The notes under the pieces were generated by a model that made no database searches, had not been told where the DNA came from, and was given only the letters and a program-made list of their open reading frames with translations. This document shows positions 18,016-27,661 of a DNA stretch of 64,000 nt, in pieces (position 1 is the first letter of the stretch; each line of letters begins with the position of its first letter). This DNA is from JANLYC01 sp963815445 (GTDB taxonomy: Bacteria > Actinomycetota > Actinomycetes > Propionibacteriales > Nocardioidaceae). The DNA is taken from NCBI GenBank assembly GCA_963815445.1, contig CAWFGV010000008.1, forward strand, positions 62,001-126,000, in the 5' to 3' direction. A program made the translations under genes and the position numbers.

Positions 18016-18572
18016 GCCGGCACCTCACCCTCGCCCGGCGAACGGGTCGAGGCGGCGCCCGCACCACGGTAGTAGGCGACCTCGTCGTCGCCGAGCCGCA
18101 TGGCGTGCGGAGGCTCCTCCATTCCGGGCAGCAGCGGTGCCAGCAGATCCTGCTTCTCATAGATCAGGTCGGCCCGGTTGTTGTCAGCAAGCTCGTACTC
18201 GTTCGTCATCGTCAACGCACGGGTGGGGCAGGCCTCGATGCAGAGTCCGCAGAGGATGCACCGGAGATAGTTGATCTGGTAGACGCGGCCGTACCGTTCG
18301 CCCGGGGAGAACCGCTTGCCCTCGGAGTCGTTGTTGTCGGCGCCCTCGACGTAGATCGCATCAGCCGGGCATGCCCACGCGCAGAGCTCGCAGCCGATGC
18401 ACTTCTCGAGGCCGTCCGGCCACCGGTTGAGCTGGTGGCGGCCATGGAATCGGGGAGCCGTGGGCTTCTTCTCGAACGGGTACTGCTCCGTGACGACCTT
18501 CTTGAACATGGTTCGGAACGTCACCCCGAAACCCGCTACCGGGTCCCAGAGCTGTTCCTTCAAGCTAGCCAC
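18012..18572 (-). CDS. nuoI: NADH-quinone oxidoreductase subunit I
   Basis: A 186-residue peripheral-arm subunit carrying two [4Fe-4S] clusters (N6a/N6b). Ferredoxin motifs are C58-C61-C64-C68 and C105-C108-C111-C115. The start is taken as GTG 18572 (VASLKEQLWDP), which matches the family N-terminus and overlaps the nuoH stop by eight bases. The in-frame codons before it do not look like NuoI. Confidence 0.94.
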   Translation of the reverse strand: MASLKEQLWDPVAGFGVTFRTMFKKVVTEQYPFEKKPTAPRFHGRHQLNRWPDGLEKCIGCELCAWACPADAIYVEGADNNDSEGKRFSPGERYGRVYQINYLRCILCGLCIEACPTRALTMTNEYELADNNRADLIYEKQDLLAPLLPGMEEPPHAMRLGDDEVAYYRGAGAASTRSPGEGEVPA

Positions 18573-19815
18573 GGAGGGTCTCCTTGTCGGGCATGGGCGG
18601 AACCGGGAAATGGCCACCCTGCAGGTCGGGGCCGGCAGTCTCGTCGTCCTCCTCCTCGGCGGACTCGGGGATGAACCCGAGGCCGACGAAGATGACGACG
18701 GCGATCCCGGCCGCGACGAACAGGTAGCTTCGGTTGATCTGGCCCTCGAGGCTGATCGCGCGGATCGTGCCGACCGCGACGATCCAGAACAGGGAGACCG
18801 GGATCAGCACCTTCCAGCCGAGCTTCATGAACTGGTCGTAACGCAGGCGGGGCAGCGTGCCGCGCAGCCAGATGAAGAGGAACACGAAGATGAACACCTT
18901 GGCCAGGAACCACAGCACCGGCCAGTAGCTCTGGTTGGCACCCTCCCACAGCGACAGCGGCCACGGGGCTCGCCAGCCGCCGAGGAACATCGTCGTCGCC
19001 AGCATCGAGACCGTCACCAGGTTGATGTACTCGGCGAGGAAGAAGAAGGCGAACTTGATCGACGAGTACTCGGTGTGGAACCCGCCGACGAGCTCGCCCT
19101 CGGCCTCAGCCAGGTCGAAGGGAGCCCGGTTGGTCTCGCCCACCATGGAGATCATGTAGATGGCGAAGGACGGGAGCAGGATCACACCGAACCACAGGTC
19201 TTGCTGCGCGGACACGATGCCCGAGGTCGACATCGAGCCCGCGTAGAGGAACACGGCGACGAGCGAGAGACCCATCGCGACCTCGTAGGAGATCACCTGA
19301 GCGGAGGAGCGGAGCGCACCGAGCAGCGAGTACGTCGATCCGGACGACCAGCCGGCGAGCACGATGCCGTACACGCCCACGGAGGCGATCGCCAGGATGT
19401 AGAGGACACCGACCGGCAGGTCGGTGAGCTGCAGTGGCGTCGTCACACTGCTGAACGGGATCTTGGCCACGGGGCCGAACGGGATGACCGCCACCGCCAG
19501 GAAGGCAGGAATGGCCGCCAGCAGCGGGGCCAGGATGAAGACGAAGCGGTCGGCCGACTTCGGCACGATGTCTTCCTTCAGCATGAGCTTGACGCCGTCG
19601 GCGAGGCTCTGCAGCAGGCCGAACGGTCCGTGCACGTTGGGTCCGATCCGGTGCTGCATCCGGGCGACAACGCGACGCTCGAGCCAGATGATGAACAGCG
19701 TCATCAGCAGCAGGATCACGAACGCCAGGACGACCTTGATGATGATGACCCACCACGGGTCGTGCCCGAAGGCGGACAGGTCGTCGGCAGCGAGGCTCAC
19801 GGTCGAGGCGATCAC
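18565..19815 (-). CDS. nuoH: NADH-quinone oxidoreductase subunit H
   Basis: A 416-residue complex I membrane subunit at the junction with the peripheral arm, forming part of the quinone cavity. Recognisable stretches are RVVARMQHRIGPNVHGPFGLLQ, AEAEGELVGGFHTEYSS and the conserved WLRGTLPRLRYDQFM. The GTG at 19815 is the start because it forms a GTGA overlap with the nuoG stop. The C-terminal tail (SAEEEDDETAGPD) is acidic. Confidence 0.94.
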   Translation of the reverse strand: MIASTVSLAADDLSAFGHDPWWVIIIKVVLAFVILLLMTLFIIWLERRVVARMQHRIGPNVHGPFGLLQSLADGVKLMLKEDIVPKSADRFVFILAPLLAAIPAFLAVAVIPFGPVAKIPFSSVTTPLQLTDLPVGVLYILAIASVGVYGIVLAGWSSGSTYSLLGALRSSAQVISYEVAMGLSLVAVFLYAGSMSTSGIVSAQQDLWFGVILLPSFAIYMISMVGETNRAPFDLAEAEGELVGGFHTEYSSIKFAFFFLAEYINLVTVSMLATTMFLGGWRAPWPLSLWEGANQSYWPVLWFLAKVFIFVFLFIWLRGTLPRLRYDQFMKLGWKVLIPVSLFWIVAVGTIRAISLEGQINRSYLFVAAGIAVVIFVGLGFIPESAEEEDDETAGPDLQGGHFPVPPMPDKETLRG

Positions 19816-22229
19816 CGGGACCCTCCCTCGAGGCGGACGACGGAGCCGGCAGTGACCCCGAGGTCGTGATGGACGCGACATCCGGTCGAGCTCGTCGGCA
19901 CCCAGACGACATCATCGGCCATGTCGCCGGTCGTCACGGGCAGCGTGATCGAGCCGCGGTCGGTCGACACGGTGACCGCGTCTCCCGCGCGCAGGCCGAG
20001 GCGATCAAGCGCCGCCCGCGAGATCACGGCCACGGCTTGCCTGCCGGTGGCGACCAGGTACGGTTCGCCGTCGACCGCCCGGCTGTCGTCGATGAGTGTG
20101 CGCCACGTCGAGAGCACGAAGTCGCCGGCTGCCGGCCCAGTCGGCGAGGCAGCGGCCACTGGCTCGAACGACGCCGGTTCACCGTCCCAGGGACCGACCT
20201 CACTCATCTCGGCCCACGCGTCCTCGACCGTGCGGAAACCGAGCCCGGCACCGAGCTCCTCGGCGATGCCGGCCAGCGCACGCACGTCTGTCAGCGCCGA
20301 GCTGTCGAGCACCTGGGTGAAGGGTCGGAGCCGGCCCTCCCAGTTCACGAACGTGCCGCTGCGTTCAGCGATGGAACCGACCGGGAGGACGACGTCGGCA
20401 CGGCTTGTCACCTCCGACGACCGGACCTCGAGGCTGACGACGAAGTCGGCCGCGTCGAGGGCGGCCAGCGCGAGCGCACGGTCGCGCAGGTCGTCGACGT
20501 CGACCGCGCCGACCACGAGCGCCTTGATCTCCCCCTGCGCCGCTGCCGCCAGGATCTCATCGGTGCCGCGCCCCGGAGTCGAGGAGAGGACGTCGACACC
20601 CCAAGCTGCTGCGATGTCGACGCGGGCTGCCGCATCGGCCAGCGGACGGCCGCCCGGAAGCAGGTTGGGGAGGAGTCCGGTCTCGAGCGCACCCCGCTCG
20701 CCGGCTCGCCGCGGCACCCACCCGAGCTTGGCTCCCGTCGATGCCGCGAGCGCTGCGACGGCGCTGAGCAGCCCCGGGGTGTTGGCGGCGCGCTCACCGA
20801 CCAGCACGACGCCGGCGCTGCCGAGCCCGATCTCGGCTGAGTTGCCGAGGTTCTCGACGACGGCGGCCTCGGCACCGGGCGTCGCTCGGATCAGGCTGCC
20901 GTGCAGCTTCTCGAGGCCGCGAGAGGAGTGCGAGCTGACGGCGTACACGCGGGTTCCATGGTGCTGCGCACCCTTGCGCAGCCGGAGGAACACGATCGGC
21001 GACTCCTCCTCGGGCTCGAACCCGATGAGGACGACGCAGTCGGCGTGCTCCAGGTCGGCGTACGACGGGGCCGGGCGCGTCGCGACGTGCGAGGCCAGGA
21101 ACGAGGCCTCCTCGTGCGAGTGCGGACGGATGCGGAAGTCGACATCGTTGGTACCGATGACGGCGCGGGCGAACTTTCCGTAGGCGTAGGCGTCCTCGCT
21201 CGTCAGGCGACCGCCGGCGAGCACACCGACAGCGCTCTGTGCCGCTGCCAGACCACGTGCGGCGACCGCGAACGCCTCCGGCCACGAAGCCGGCCGGAGC
21301 TCCCCGGTCTCGTCGTCTCGAACCTGTGGCCTGGTCAGACGGTCGTCCATCCGGGTCGACACGAACGCGAACCGGCCCTTGTCGCAGTTCCACTCCTCGT
21401 TGACCTCGGGGTCGTTGCCCGCCAGTCGCCGGGTCACCTTGCCGCGGCGGTGGTCGGTGCGCAGCGCGCAGCCGGACGCACAGTGCTCACAGACCGACGG
21501 AGTGGAAACCAGGTCGAACGGACGCGCACGGAACCGGTAGGCGGCCGACGTGAGCGCACCGACCGGGCAGATCTGGATGGTGTTGCCCGAGAAGTAGGAC
21601 TCGAACGGCTCCTTCTCGTAGATGCCGACCTGCTGGAGCGCGCCGCGCTCGACCAGCGCGATGAACGGGTCACCGGCGATCTGCTCGCTGAACCGCGTGC
21701 AGCGCGCGCACAGGACGCAGCGCTCGCGGTCGAGGAGAACCTGTGCCGAGATACTGATCGGCTTCGTGAACGTGCGCTTGGTCTCGGTGAACCGGGACTC
21801 GCCGCGGCCGTTGGACATGGCCTGGTTCTGCAGCGGGCACTCGCCACCCTTGTCGCACACCGGGCAGTCGAGCGGGTGGTTGATGAGCAGGAACTCCATG
21901 TTCCCCTGCTGCGCCTTGTCGGCGACCGGAGACGAGTGCTGGGTGCGCACGACCATCCCGGGCGCCACGGCGAGCGTGCACGATGCCTGCGGCTTGGGGA
22001 TCGGCCGCCCGTTGCCGGCGTCGGGGATGTCGACAAGGCACTGTCGGCAAGCCCCGACCGGGTCGAGCAACGGATGGTCGCAGAACCGGGGGATCTGGAT
22101 GCCGACCTGCTCGGCGGCGCGGATCACGAGAGTGCCCTCGGGCACCGTGACCTCGACGTCGTCAACCGTGAGGGTCACGGTCTTGACGGGCGGATTCCCG
22201 GTCTGGGTCTGCTCGGTTGTCGTCGTCAT
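19812..22229 (-). CDS. nuoG: NADH-quinone oxidoreductase subunit G
   Basis: An 805-residue subunit of the NADH module. Cluster ligands can be placed: [2Fe-2S] C50/C61/C64/C84; His-Cys3 cluster H118/C122/C125/C131; [4Fe-4S] C171/C174/C177 with C221; and a fourth set C247/C250/C254/C282, the extra N7 cluster found in a subset of bacteria. The C-terminal half is a molybdopterin-oxidoreductase-like domain without catalytic cofactor ligands. It has four-base overlaps with nuoF and nuoH. Confidence 0.95.
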   Translation of the reverse strand: MTTTTEQTQTGNPPVKTVTLTVDDVEVTVPEGTLVIRAAEQVGIQIPRFCDHPLLDPVGACRQCLVDIPDAGNGRPIPKPQASCTLAVAPGMVVRTQHSSPVADKAQQGNMEFLLINHPLDCPVCDKGGECPLQNQAMSNGRGESRFTETKRTFTKPISISAQVLLDRERCVLCARCTRFSEQIAGDPFIALVERGALQQVGIYEKEPFESYFSGNTIQICPVGALTSAAYRFRARPFDLVSTPSVCEHCASGCALRTDHRRGKVTRRLAGNDPEVNEEWNCDKGRFAFVSTRMDDRLTRPQVRDDETGELRPASWPEAFAVAARGLAAAQSAVGVLAGGRLTSEDAYAYGKFARAVIGTNDVDFRIRPHSHEEASFLASHVATRPAPSYADLEHADCVVLIGFEPEEESPIVFLRLRKGAQHHGTRVYAVSSHSSRGLEKLHGSLIRATPGAEAAVVENLGNSAEIGLGSAGVVLVGERAANTPGLLSAVAALAASTGAKLGWVPRRAGERGALETGLLPNLLPGGRPLADAAARVDIAAAWGVDVLSSTPGRGTDEILAAAAQGEIKALVVGAVDVDDLRDRALALAALDAADFVVSLEVRSSEVTSRADVVLPVGSIAERSGTFVNWEGRLRPFTQVLDSSALTDVRALAGIAEELGAGLGFRTVEDAWAEMSEVGPWDGEPASFEPVAAASPTGPAAGDFVLSTWRTLIDDSRAVDGEPYLVATGRQAVAVISRAALDRLGLRAGDAVTVSTDRGSITLPVTTGDMADDVVWVPTSSTGCRVHHDLGVTAGSVVRLEGGSR

Positions 22230-23542
22230 GCGGACGCTCCGGCGGTCGTCGCGGTGAACAGGGTGGACTTGGCCGGGTCGAACGGACAGCCACCGTGCTT
22301 CAGATGGGCGAGGTACTCGTCGCGGAAGTACTGCACGGACGACGTGATCGGCGAGGTGGCACCGTCAGCCAGGGCGCAGAACGACCGGCCGAGGATGTTG
22401 TCGCACAGGTCGACCAAGGTCTCGAGGTCGGCCTCCTCACCGTCGCCGCGCTCGAGCCGTTCGAGGGTCTGGACCAACCACCAGGTGCCCTCGCGGCAAG
22501 GTGTGCACTTGCCACACGACTCGTGCTTGTAGAACTCCGTCCACCGCAGCACCGCCCGCACGACGCAGGTCGTCTCATCGAAGATCTGCAGCGCTCGAGT
22601 GCCGAGCATCGAGCCGGCTTCGCCGATGGCCTCGAAGTCGAGCGGCACGTCGAGGTGCTCGGCCGTGAGGATCGGGGTGGACGACCCACCAGGAGTCCAG
22701 AACTTCAGCTCGTGCCCCTCGCGGACCCCACCGGCCAGATCGAGGAGCTGACGCAAGGTGATGCCGAGAGGGGCTTCGTACTGCCCAGGTTTCGTCACGT
22801 GGCCGGAGAGCGAGAACAGGCCGTACCCCTTGGACTTCTCGGTGCCCATGGCGCTGAACCAGTCGGCACCGTTGGCGACGATGCTCGGCACCGAGGCGAT
22901 CGACTCGACGTTGTTGATCACGGTCGGGCAGGCGTACAGGCCGGCCACGGCAGGGAACGGCGGCCGCAACCGGGGCTGTCCACGACGGCCCTCGAGGGAG
23001 TCGAGCAGGGCCGTCTCCTCTCCACAGATGTACGCGCCGGCGCCGGCGTGCACCAGGAGCTCGAGGTCGTAGCCCGAGCCGTGGATGTTGGTGCCGAGGT
23101 GGCCGGCCTCATAGGCCTCTCGTACCGCGGCCTGCAAGCGGCGTACGACGTGAAGGACCTCACCGCGGATGTAGATGAAAGCGTGGCTGGCACGGATGGC
23201 GTAGGAGCTGATGATGACGCCCTCGACCAGGGTGTGCGGGCTCGCCAGCATGAGGGGCGTGTCCTTGCACGTTCCGGGCTCGGACTCGTCGGCGTTGACG
23301 ACGAGGTAGTGCGGCTTGCCGTCACCTTGCGGGATGAAGCCCCACTTCATCCCGGTGGGGAAGCCGGCGCCGCCGCGACCGCGCAGGCCGGACTCCTTGA
23401 CCATCTCGATGATGTCGTCCTGCTTCTTGCCCAACGCGGTCCGCAGCGCGGCGTAGCCGCCGGCGCTCTCGTAGGACGCCAGGGTCCAGGCGCGCTCGGC
23501 GTCCCAGTTGTCCGAGAGCACTGGCGTCAACGTGTCGACCAT
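22226..23542 (-). CDS. nuoF: NADH-quinone oxidoreductase subunit F
   Basis: A 438-residue subunit that binds NADH, FMN and the N3 [4Fe-4S] cluster. The FMN/NADH loop is GRGGAGFPTG (55-64). The cluster motif is ESCGKCTPCREG, with the fourth Cys further downstream (DNILGRSFCALADG). It overlaps the nuoE stop by a single base (TGATG) and nuoG by four. Confidence 0.96.
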   Translation of the reverse strand: MVDTLTPVLSDNWDAERAWTLASYESAGGYAALRTALGKKQDDIIEMVKESGLRGRGGAGFPTGMKWGFIPQGDGKPHYLVVNADESEPGTCKDTPLMLASPHTLVEGVIISSYAIRASHAFIYIRGEVLHVVRRLQAAVREAYEAGHLGTNIHGSGYDLELLVHAGAGAYICGEETALLDSLEGRRGQPRLRPPFPAVAGLYACPTVINNVESIASVPSIVANGADWFSAMGTEKSKGYGLFSLSGHVTKPGQYEAPLGITLRQLLDLAGGVREGHELKFWTPGGSSTPILTAEHLDVPLDFEAIGEAGSMLGTRALQIFDETTCVVRAVLRWTEFYKHESCGKCTPCREGTWWLVQTLERLERGDGEEADLETLVDLCDNILGRSFCALADGATSPITSSVQYFRDEYLAHLKHGGCPFDPAKSTLFTATTAGASA

Positions 23543-24432
23543 CAGCTGTCGTCCTTCGTGCCGTTGCTGGTGGGCTTGGCGGCTTCATGGGTGTCGGCGT
23601 CGGACTCCTCGACCTCGGCCTCCGCCTCGGCCCGGCTGGTGTCGGCCTGTTTCGCGGCCGCGACTCCGGACGCCGGACCCGTCGACCGCGTCGATCTGGT
23701 GCGACCGTCGCCAACGCCGTTGCCGGGGGCGGTCCAGTTACGTTCGCGCGCGAGCTCGAGGCCCACCAGCGACGCCGGGCCCGCCGCGGGACCTTCGTCG
23801 ACGAGGCCGTCGGGGAAGCCGGCGAGCACTCGCTCGGCCGCGCGCCAGCTGACCACGGGAGCACCACGACTCGGGTCTACGCTCACGCCGCTCCGCAGCT
23901 CGTCGACCACGCGAACCGCCGACTCCGGGGTCTGGTTGTCGAAGAACTCCCAGTTGACCATCATCACCGGCGCATAGTCGCAGGCCGCGTTGCACTCGAC
24001 GTGCTCGAGCGTGATGCTCGCCTCGCCGTCCCTGGTGGGCACGGTGGTCTCGTCGTTTCCGACGTCGAGATGGCCCTTGAGCCGCTCGAAGATCGCGTCG
24101 CCGCCCATGACTGCGCACAGCGTGTTGGTGCACACGCCGACGTGGTAGTCGCCGACCGGGCGGCGCTTGTACATCGTGTAGAAGGTCGCCACCCCGGACA
24201 CCTCGGCCGCGCTGATCGACAACAGCTCGGCGCACACCTCGATCCCGCGCGGGGTGACACAGCCGTCGACGCTCTGGATCAGGTGCAGCATGGGCAGCAG
24301 CGCGGACCGCGGCTGCGGGTAGCGAGCAGCGATCTCTCGGAGCTCGTCCATCGTCTGCGGCGAGTAGGGCGCCGAGGCGAGCTCGGACTGTGCTGATGCT
24401 GACACGGTGGCCTGCTCCTGGGGGCTGGTCAT
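23542..24432 (-). CDS. nuoE: NADH-quinone oxidoreductase subunit E
   Basis: A 296-residue thioredoxin-like subunit with a [2Fe-2S] cluster (C101, C106, C147, C151). The core matches NuoE up to about residue 210. A tail of about 85 residues (roughly 212-296), rich in Ala, Glu, Asp, Ser and Thr and apparently disordered, is not part of the family fold. Start ATG 24432 gives the usual ATGA overlap with nuoD. Confidence 0.93.
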   Translation of the reverse strand: MTSPQEQATVSASAQSELASAPYSPQTMDELREIAARYPQPRSALLPMLHLIQSVDGCVTPRGIEVCAELLSISAAEVSGVATFYTMYKRRPVGDYHVGVCTNTLCAVMGGDAIFERLKGHLDVGNDETTVPTRDGEASITLEHVECNAACDYAPVMMVNWEFFDNQTPESAVRVVDELRSGVSVDPSRGAPVVSWRAAERVLAGFPDGLVDEGPAAGPASLVGLELARERNWTAPGNGVGDGRTRSTRSTGPASGVAAAKQADTSRAEAEAEVEESDADTHEAAKPTSNGTKDDS

Positions 24433-25817
24433 CTGTCGACCCCTCCCATCACGGGGTCGATGCTGGCGACAGCCACGATGACATCGGCGACCTGGCCGCC
24501 CTCGCTCATTGCCGGGGCTGCCTGCAGGTTCACGAACGACGGGTCTCGGAAGTGGGCGCGGTAGGGCCGGGTGCCACCGTCGGAGACCACGTGACACCCA
24601 AGCTCGCCCCGCGGTGACTCGACCGGCACGTAGGCCTGGCCGGCAGGCACATGGAAGCCTTCGGTGACCAGCTTGAAGTGATGGATCAGTGCCTCCATCG
24701 ACTCGCCCATGATGTGGCGGATGTGGTCCAAGGAGTTGCCCATGCCGTCGGAGCCGACGGCCAGCTGGCTGGGCCAGGCGATCTTCTTGTCACCGATCAT
24801 CGTCGGCTTGCCCTCGAGGCCCTGCAGCCTCTCGGTGGCCTGCTCGACGATGCGCAGCGACTGCTCCATCTCGTCCAGCCGGATCCGGAACCGGCCATAG
24901 GAGTCGGCGGTGTCCCACGTACACACGTCGAAGTCGTAGTCCTCATAGCCGGAGTACGGCTGCTTCTTGCGCAGGTCCCAGTCATAGCCGGTGGCTCGCA
25001 GAACCGGGCCGGTGGCGCCGAGCGCGAGGCATCCCTCGAGGTCGAGGTAGCCCACGTCGACGAGGCGGGCCCTGAAGATCGGGTTGGCGTTGCACAGGTC
25101 GGCGTACTCGCGCAGCCGCTTTCGCATGATCCCGATGAACTCGACGATCTTCTCCAGCGCACCGGGCGGCATGTCCTGAGCCACTCCACCAGGGCGGATG
25201 AACGCGTGGTTCATCCGCAGACCGGTGATGAGCTCGAACAGGTCGAGGCACAGCTCGCGCTCGCGGAAGCCGATCGTCATCACGGTGAGCGCGCCGATCT
25301 CCATGCCGCCGGTCGCGATCGCGACGAGGTGGGAGGAGATGCGGTTGAGCTCCATGAGAAGGACCCGCATGACCTGGGCCTTCTCGGGGATGTCGTTCTC
25401 GATGTCGAGGAGCCTCTCCACGCCGAAGCAGTAGGTGGCTTCGTTGTAGAACGGCGCCAGGTAGTCCATCCGGGTGCAGAACGTCACGCCCTGGGTCCAG
25501 TTGCGGTATTCCATGTTCTTCTCGATGCCGGTGTGCAGGTAGCCGATGCCGCACCGGCACTCGGTGACGGTCTCGCCGTCGAGCTCGAGAATCAGGCGGA
25601 GCACCCCGTGGGTGGACGGGTGCTGGGGACCCATGTTGACGACGATGCGCTCCTCGGCCTCGACGTCGATGCCGGCGACGACCGAGTCCCAGTCCTGACC
25701 CGTGACGGTGAAGACCTTGCCCGCGGTCGTGTCCTGGGCGGTGGCGTAGGGGTCACGACCACCGGAGGTTCGGGTCTCGGTGTTCGCGGCGCTCGTAGGG
25801 TTGGCAGTCTCGGTCAT
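24429..25817 (-). CDS. nuoD: NADH-quinone oxidoreductase subunit D
   Basis: A 462-residue subunit related to the large subunit of [NiFe] hydrogenases, lining the quinone-binding site. Conserved stretches include VNMGPQHPSTHGVLRL, RCGIGYLHTGIEKNMEYR and the C-terminal DPVMGGVDR ending in Arg. The first roughly 45 residues form a Thr/Asn-rich extension. It abuts nuoC (shared base at 25817). Confidence 0.96.
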   Translation of the reverse strand: MTETANPTSAANTETRTSGGRDPYATAQDTTAGKVFTVTGQDWDSVVAGIDVEAEERIVVNMGPQHPSTHGVLRLILELDGETVTECRCGIGYLHTGIEKNMEYRNWTQGVTFCTRMDYLAPFYNEATYCFGVERLLDIENDIPEKAQVMRVLLMELNRISSHLVAIATGGMEIGALTVMTIGFRERELCLDLFELITGLRMNHAFIRPGGVAQDMPPGALEKIVEFIGIMRKRLREYADLCNANPIFRARLVDVGYLDLEGCLALGATGPVLRATGYDWDLRKKQPYSGYEDYDFDVCTWDTADSYGRFRIRLDEMEQSLRIVEQATERLQGLEGKPTMIGDKKIAWPSQLAVGSDGMGNSLDHIRHIMGESMEALIHHFKLVTEGFHVPAGQAYVPVESPRGELGCHVVSDGGTRPYRAHFRDPSFVNLQAAPAMSEGGQVADVIVAVASIDPVMGGVDR

Positions 25818-26653
25818 CAGCTGTAAGACCTCCGACGGTCAGGCGGCGGGATCGTCGCACCCTTGTACTCCACGGGGATTCCGCCGAGGGGGTAGTCCTT
25901 GCGCTGCGGGTGACCAGGCCAGTCGTCGGGCATCTGGATGCGGGTGAGGGCCGGGTGGCCGTCGAAGATGATGCCGAAGAAGTCGTAGGTCTCGCGCTCG
26001 TGCCAGTCAGCGGTCGGGTAGACCGCGACGACCGACGGGACGTGCGGGTCAGCGTCTGGACAGGTCACCTCGACGCGGATGCGCCGGTTGTGGGTCATCG
26101 ACAGCAGGTGGTAGACCGCGTGCAGCTCAGCGCCCTCCTCATGCGGGTAGTGCACGCCGCTGACACCGCTGCACAGCTCGAAGCGCAGCTCGGGATCGTC
26201 GCGCATCGTCTGCATCACCGCGACGAGCTTCTCGCGCGCCACGTGGAACGTGATCTCGCCTCGATGCACCACGACCTTGTCGATCGCCTCGGCGGCACCG
26301 TGGGGCTCGAGCGCCCGGCCGAGGTGATCGGCCACCGCATCGAACCATCCACCGAAGGGGCGCTGCGTGGCGCCCGGGATCGCGACGGGACGCACCAGGC
26401 CGCCGTACCCCGACGTGTCGCCCGACCCGGAGACGCCGAACATCCCGGTCCGGACGTCGACGACGTCGAGGTCCTGCTGGGGAAGCGGCCCAGGGTCATC
26501 GCTCAACACGATGTCGTCGTGGTGCAGTGACTTGTCCTCGATCGAACGCTCGTCGGCGGGCTTGTCCTCGAGGGAGCGCTCGCCGACCGGCTTCTCCGGG
26601 ACACCGGCCGGCTGCCCCGCGGGAGGCATGGGGGGTGGCTTCTCGTCGGTCAT
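25817..26653 (-). CDS. nuoC: NADH-quinone oxidoreductase subunit C
   Basis: A 278-residue peripheral-arm subunit. The NuoC core begins near residue 68 and includes HYLLSMTHNRRIRVEV, DWHERETYDFFGIIFDGH and the C-terminal GHPQRKDYPLGG. The first about 65 residues are a charged, Pro-rich extension containing two tandem decapeptides (ERSLEDKPAD at 25-34, ERSIEDKSLH at 35-44), not part of the fold. It overlaps nuoB by four bases. Confidence 0.95.
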   Translation of the reverse strand: MTDEKPPPMPPAGQPAGVPEKPVGERSLEDKPADERSIEDKSLHHDDIVLSDDPGPLPQQDLDVVDVRTGMFGVSGSGDTSGYGGLVRPVAIPGATQRPFGGWFDAVADHLGRALEPHGAAEAIDKVVVHRGEITFHVAREKLVAVMQTMRDDPELRFELCSGVSGVHYPHEEGAELHAVYHLLSMTHNRRIRVEVTCPDADPHVPSVVAVYPTADWHERETYDFFGIIFDGHPALTRIQMPDDWPGHPQRKDYPLGGIPVEYKGATIPPPDRRRSYS

Positions 26654-27204
26654 CGGAGCAGGCCTCGCATCTCAGACGTGGGCTCCGCCGTGAGGGCGGC
26701 CTGCTCGCTGCTCTGCTCCTCGGCGATGCGGTTCGCCCCGAGCTTCGAGCCCTGGATGTCGGCGTGGAGCTTGAGGATCGCGTCGATCAGCATCTCGGGT
26801 CGCGGCGGGCAGCCGGGCAGGTACATGTCGACCGGCACGACGTGGTCGACCCCCTGGATGATCGCGTAGTTGTTGAACATGCCGCCGCTGCTCGCACACA
26901 CCCCCATCGCGAGGACGTACTTCGGGTTGGGCATCTGGTCGTAGATCTGGCGCAGTACGGGGGCCATCTTCTGGCTGACGCGACCGGCCACGATCATGAG
27001 GTCGGCCTGGCGCGGGGAGGCGCGGAACACCTCCATGCCGAAGCGGGCCAGGTCATAGCGTGGCCCACCGGACGTCATCATCTCGATCGCACAGCAGGCG
27101 AGGCCGAACGTCGCCGGCCACAGGGACGCCTTGCGGAAGTACCCCGCGAGGCCCTCGACCGTGGTCAGCAGGACCCCGGACGGCAGCTTCTCTTCGATAC
27201 CCAC
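26650..27204 (-). CDS. nuoB: NADH-quinone oxidoreductase subunit B
   Basis: A 184-residue subunit holding the terminal [4Fe-4S] cluster N2 that reduces quinone. The ligands are the adjacent C37-C38 pair (GLACCAIEM), C103 (GVCASSGG) and C132 (YLPGCPPRPE). It follows nuoA by ten bases. Confidence 0.96.
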   Translation of the reverse strand: MGIEEKLPSGVLLTTVEGLAGYFRKASLWPATFGLACCAIEMMTSGGPRYDLARFGMEVFRASPRQADLMIVAGRVSQKMAPVLRQIYDQMPNPKYVLAMGVCASSGGMFNNYAIIQGVDHVVPVDMYLPGCPPRPEMLIDAILKLHADIQGSKLGANRIAEEQSSEQAALTAEPTSEMRGLLR

Positions 27205-27214
27205 GTGAACTACC

Positions 27215-27574
27215 TCAGTCCCATTCCAGGCCGCCGCGCCGCCATACGTAGGCGTACGCGACGAAGACGGTGCCGATGAACAGGACCATCTCGACCAGGC
27301 CGAAGACCTTCATGCTGTCGAAGTACACGGCCCAGGGGAACAAGAAGATGATCTCGATGTCGAAGACGATGAACAGCATGGCGGTGATGTAGTACTTCAC
27401 CGGGAACTTGCCTCCGCCGACGGGCTGCGGAGTCGGCTGAATGCCGCATTCGTACGAGTCGAGCTTGGCCCGGTTGTACCGCTTCGGTCCGATCAGGGAG
27501 CTGACGGCCACGGACCCGATCGCGAACAGCGCCGCCAACAGCATCAGGCCGAGAATCGGCACGTACTCACTCAT
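27215..27574 (-). CDS. nuoA: NADH-quinone oxidoreductase subunit A
   Basis: A 119-residue, three-helix complex I membrane subunit with the conserved loop DSYECGIQP and PVKYYITAMLFIVFDIEIIFLFPWAV. First gene of the 14-gene nuo operon. ATG 27574 is chosen because GGGAGG lies about eight bases upstream. A more upstream in-frame start would add non-family sequence. Confidence 0.95.
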   Translation of the reverse strand: MSEYVPILGLMLLAALFAIGSVAVSSLIGPKRYNRAKLDSYECGIQPTPQPVGGGKFPVKYYITAMLFIVFDIEIIFLFPWAVYFDSMKVFGLVEMVLFIGTVFVAYAYVWRRGGLEWD

Positions 27575-27643
27575 CGCGGCTGCCTCCCGTCTGTCGTTGC
27601 GAGTGCGAACTGCGGTGCCCGCAGCATGCACGCACGTTTCGCC

Positions 27644-27649
27644 ATCCTA
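27644..27649 (-). promoter_or_regulatory. Candidate -10 for the nuo operon (TAGGAT)
   Basis: TAGGAT on the minus strand inside the 87-base interval between menJ and nuoA. Transcription from it would give a 5' leader of about 60 bases with a good ribosome site. No convincing -35 is visible and no full Rex operator is present, so nuo control by Rex is not supported from this interval. Confidence 0.3.
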
Positions 27650-27661
27650 GAACCGCGCATC

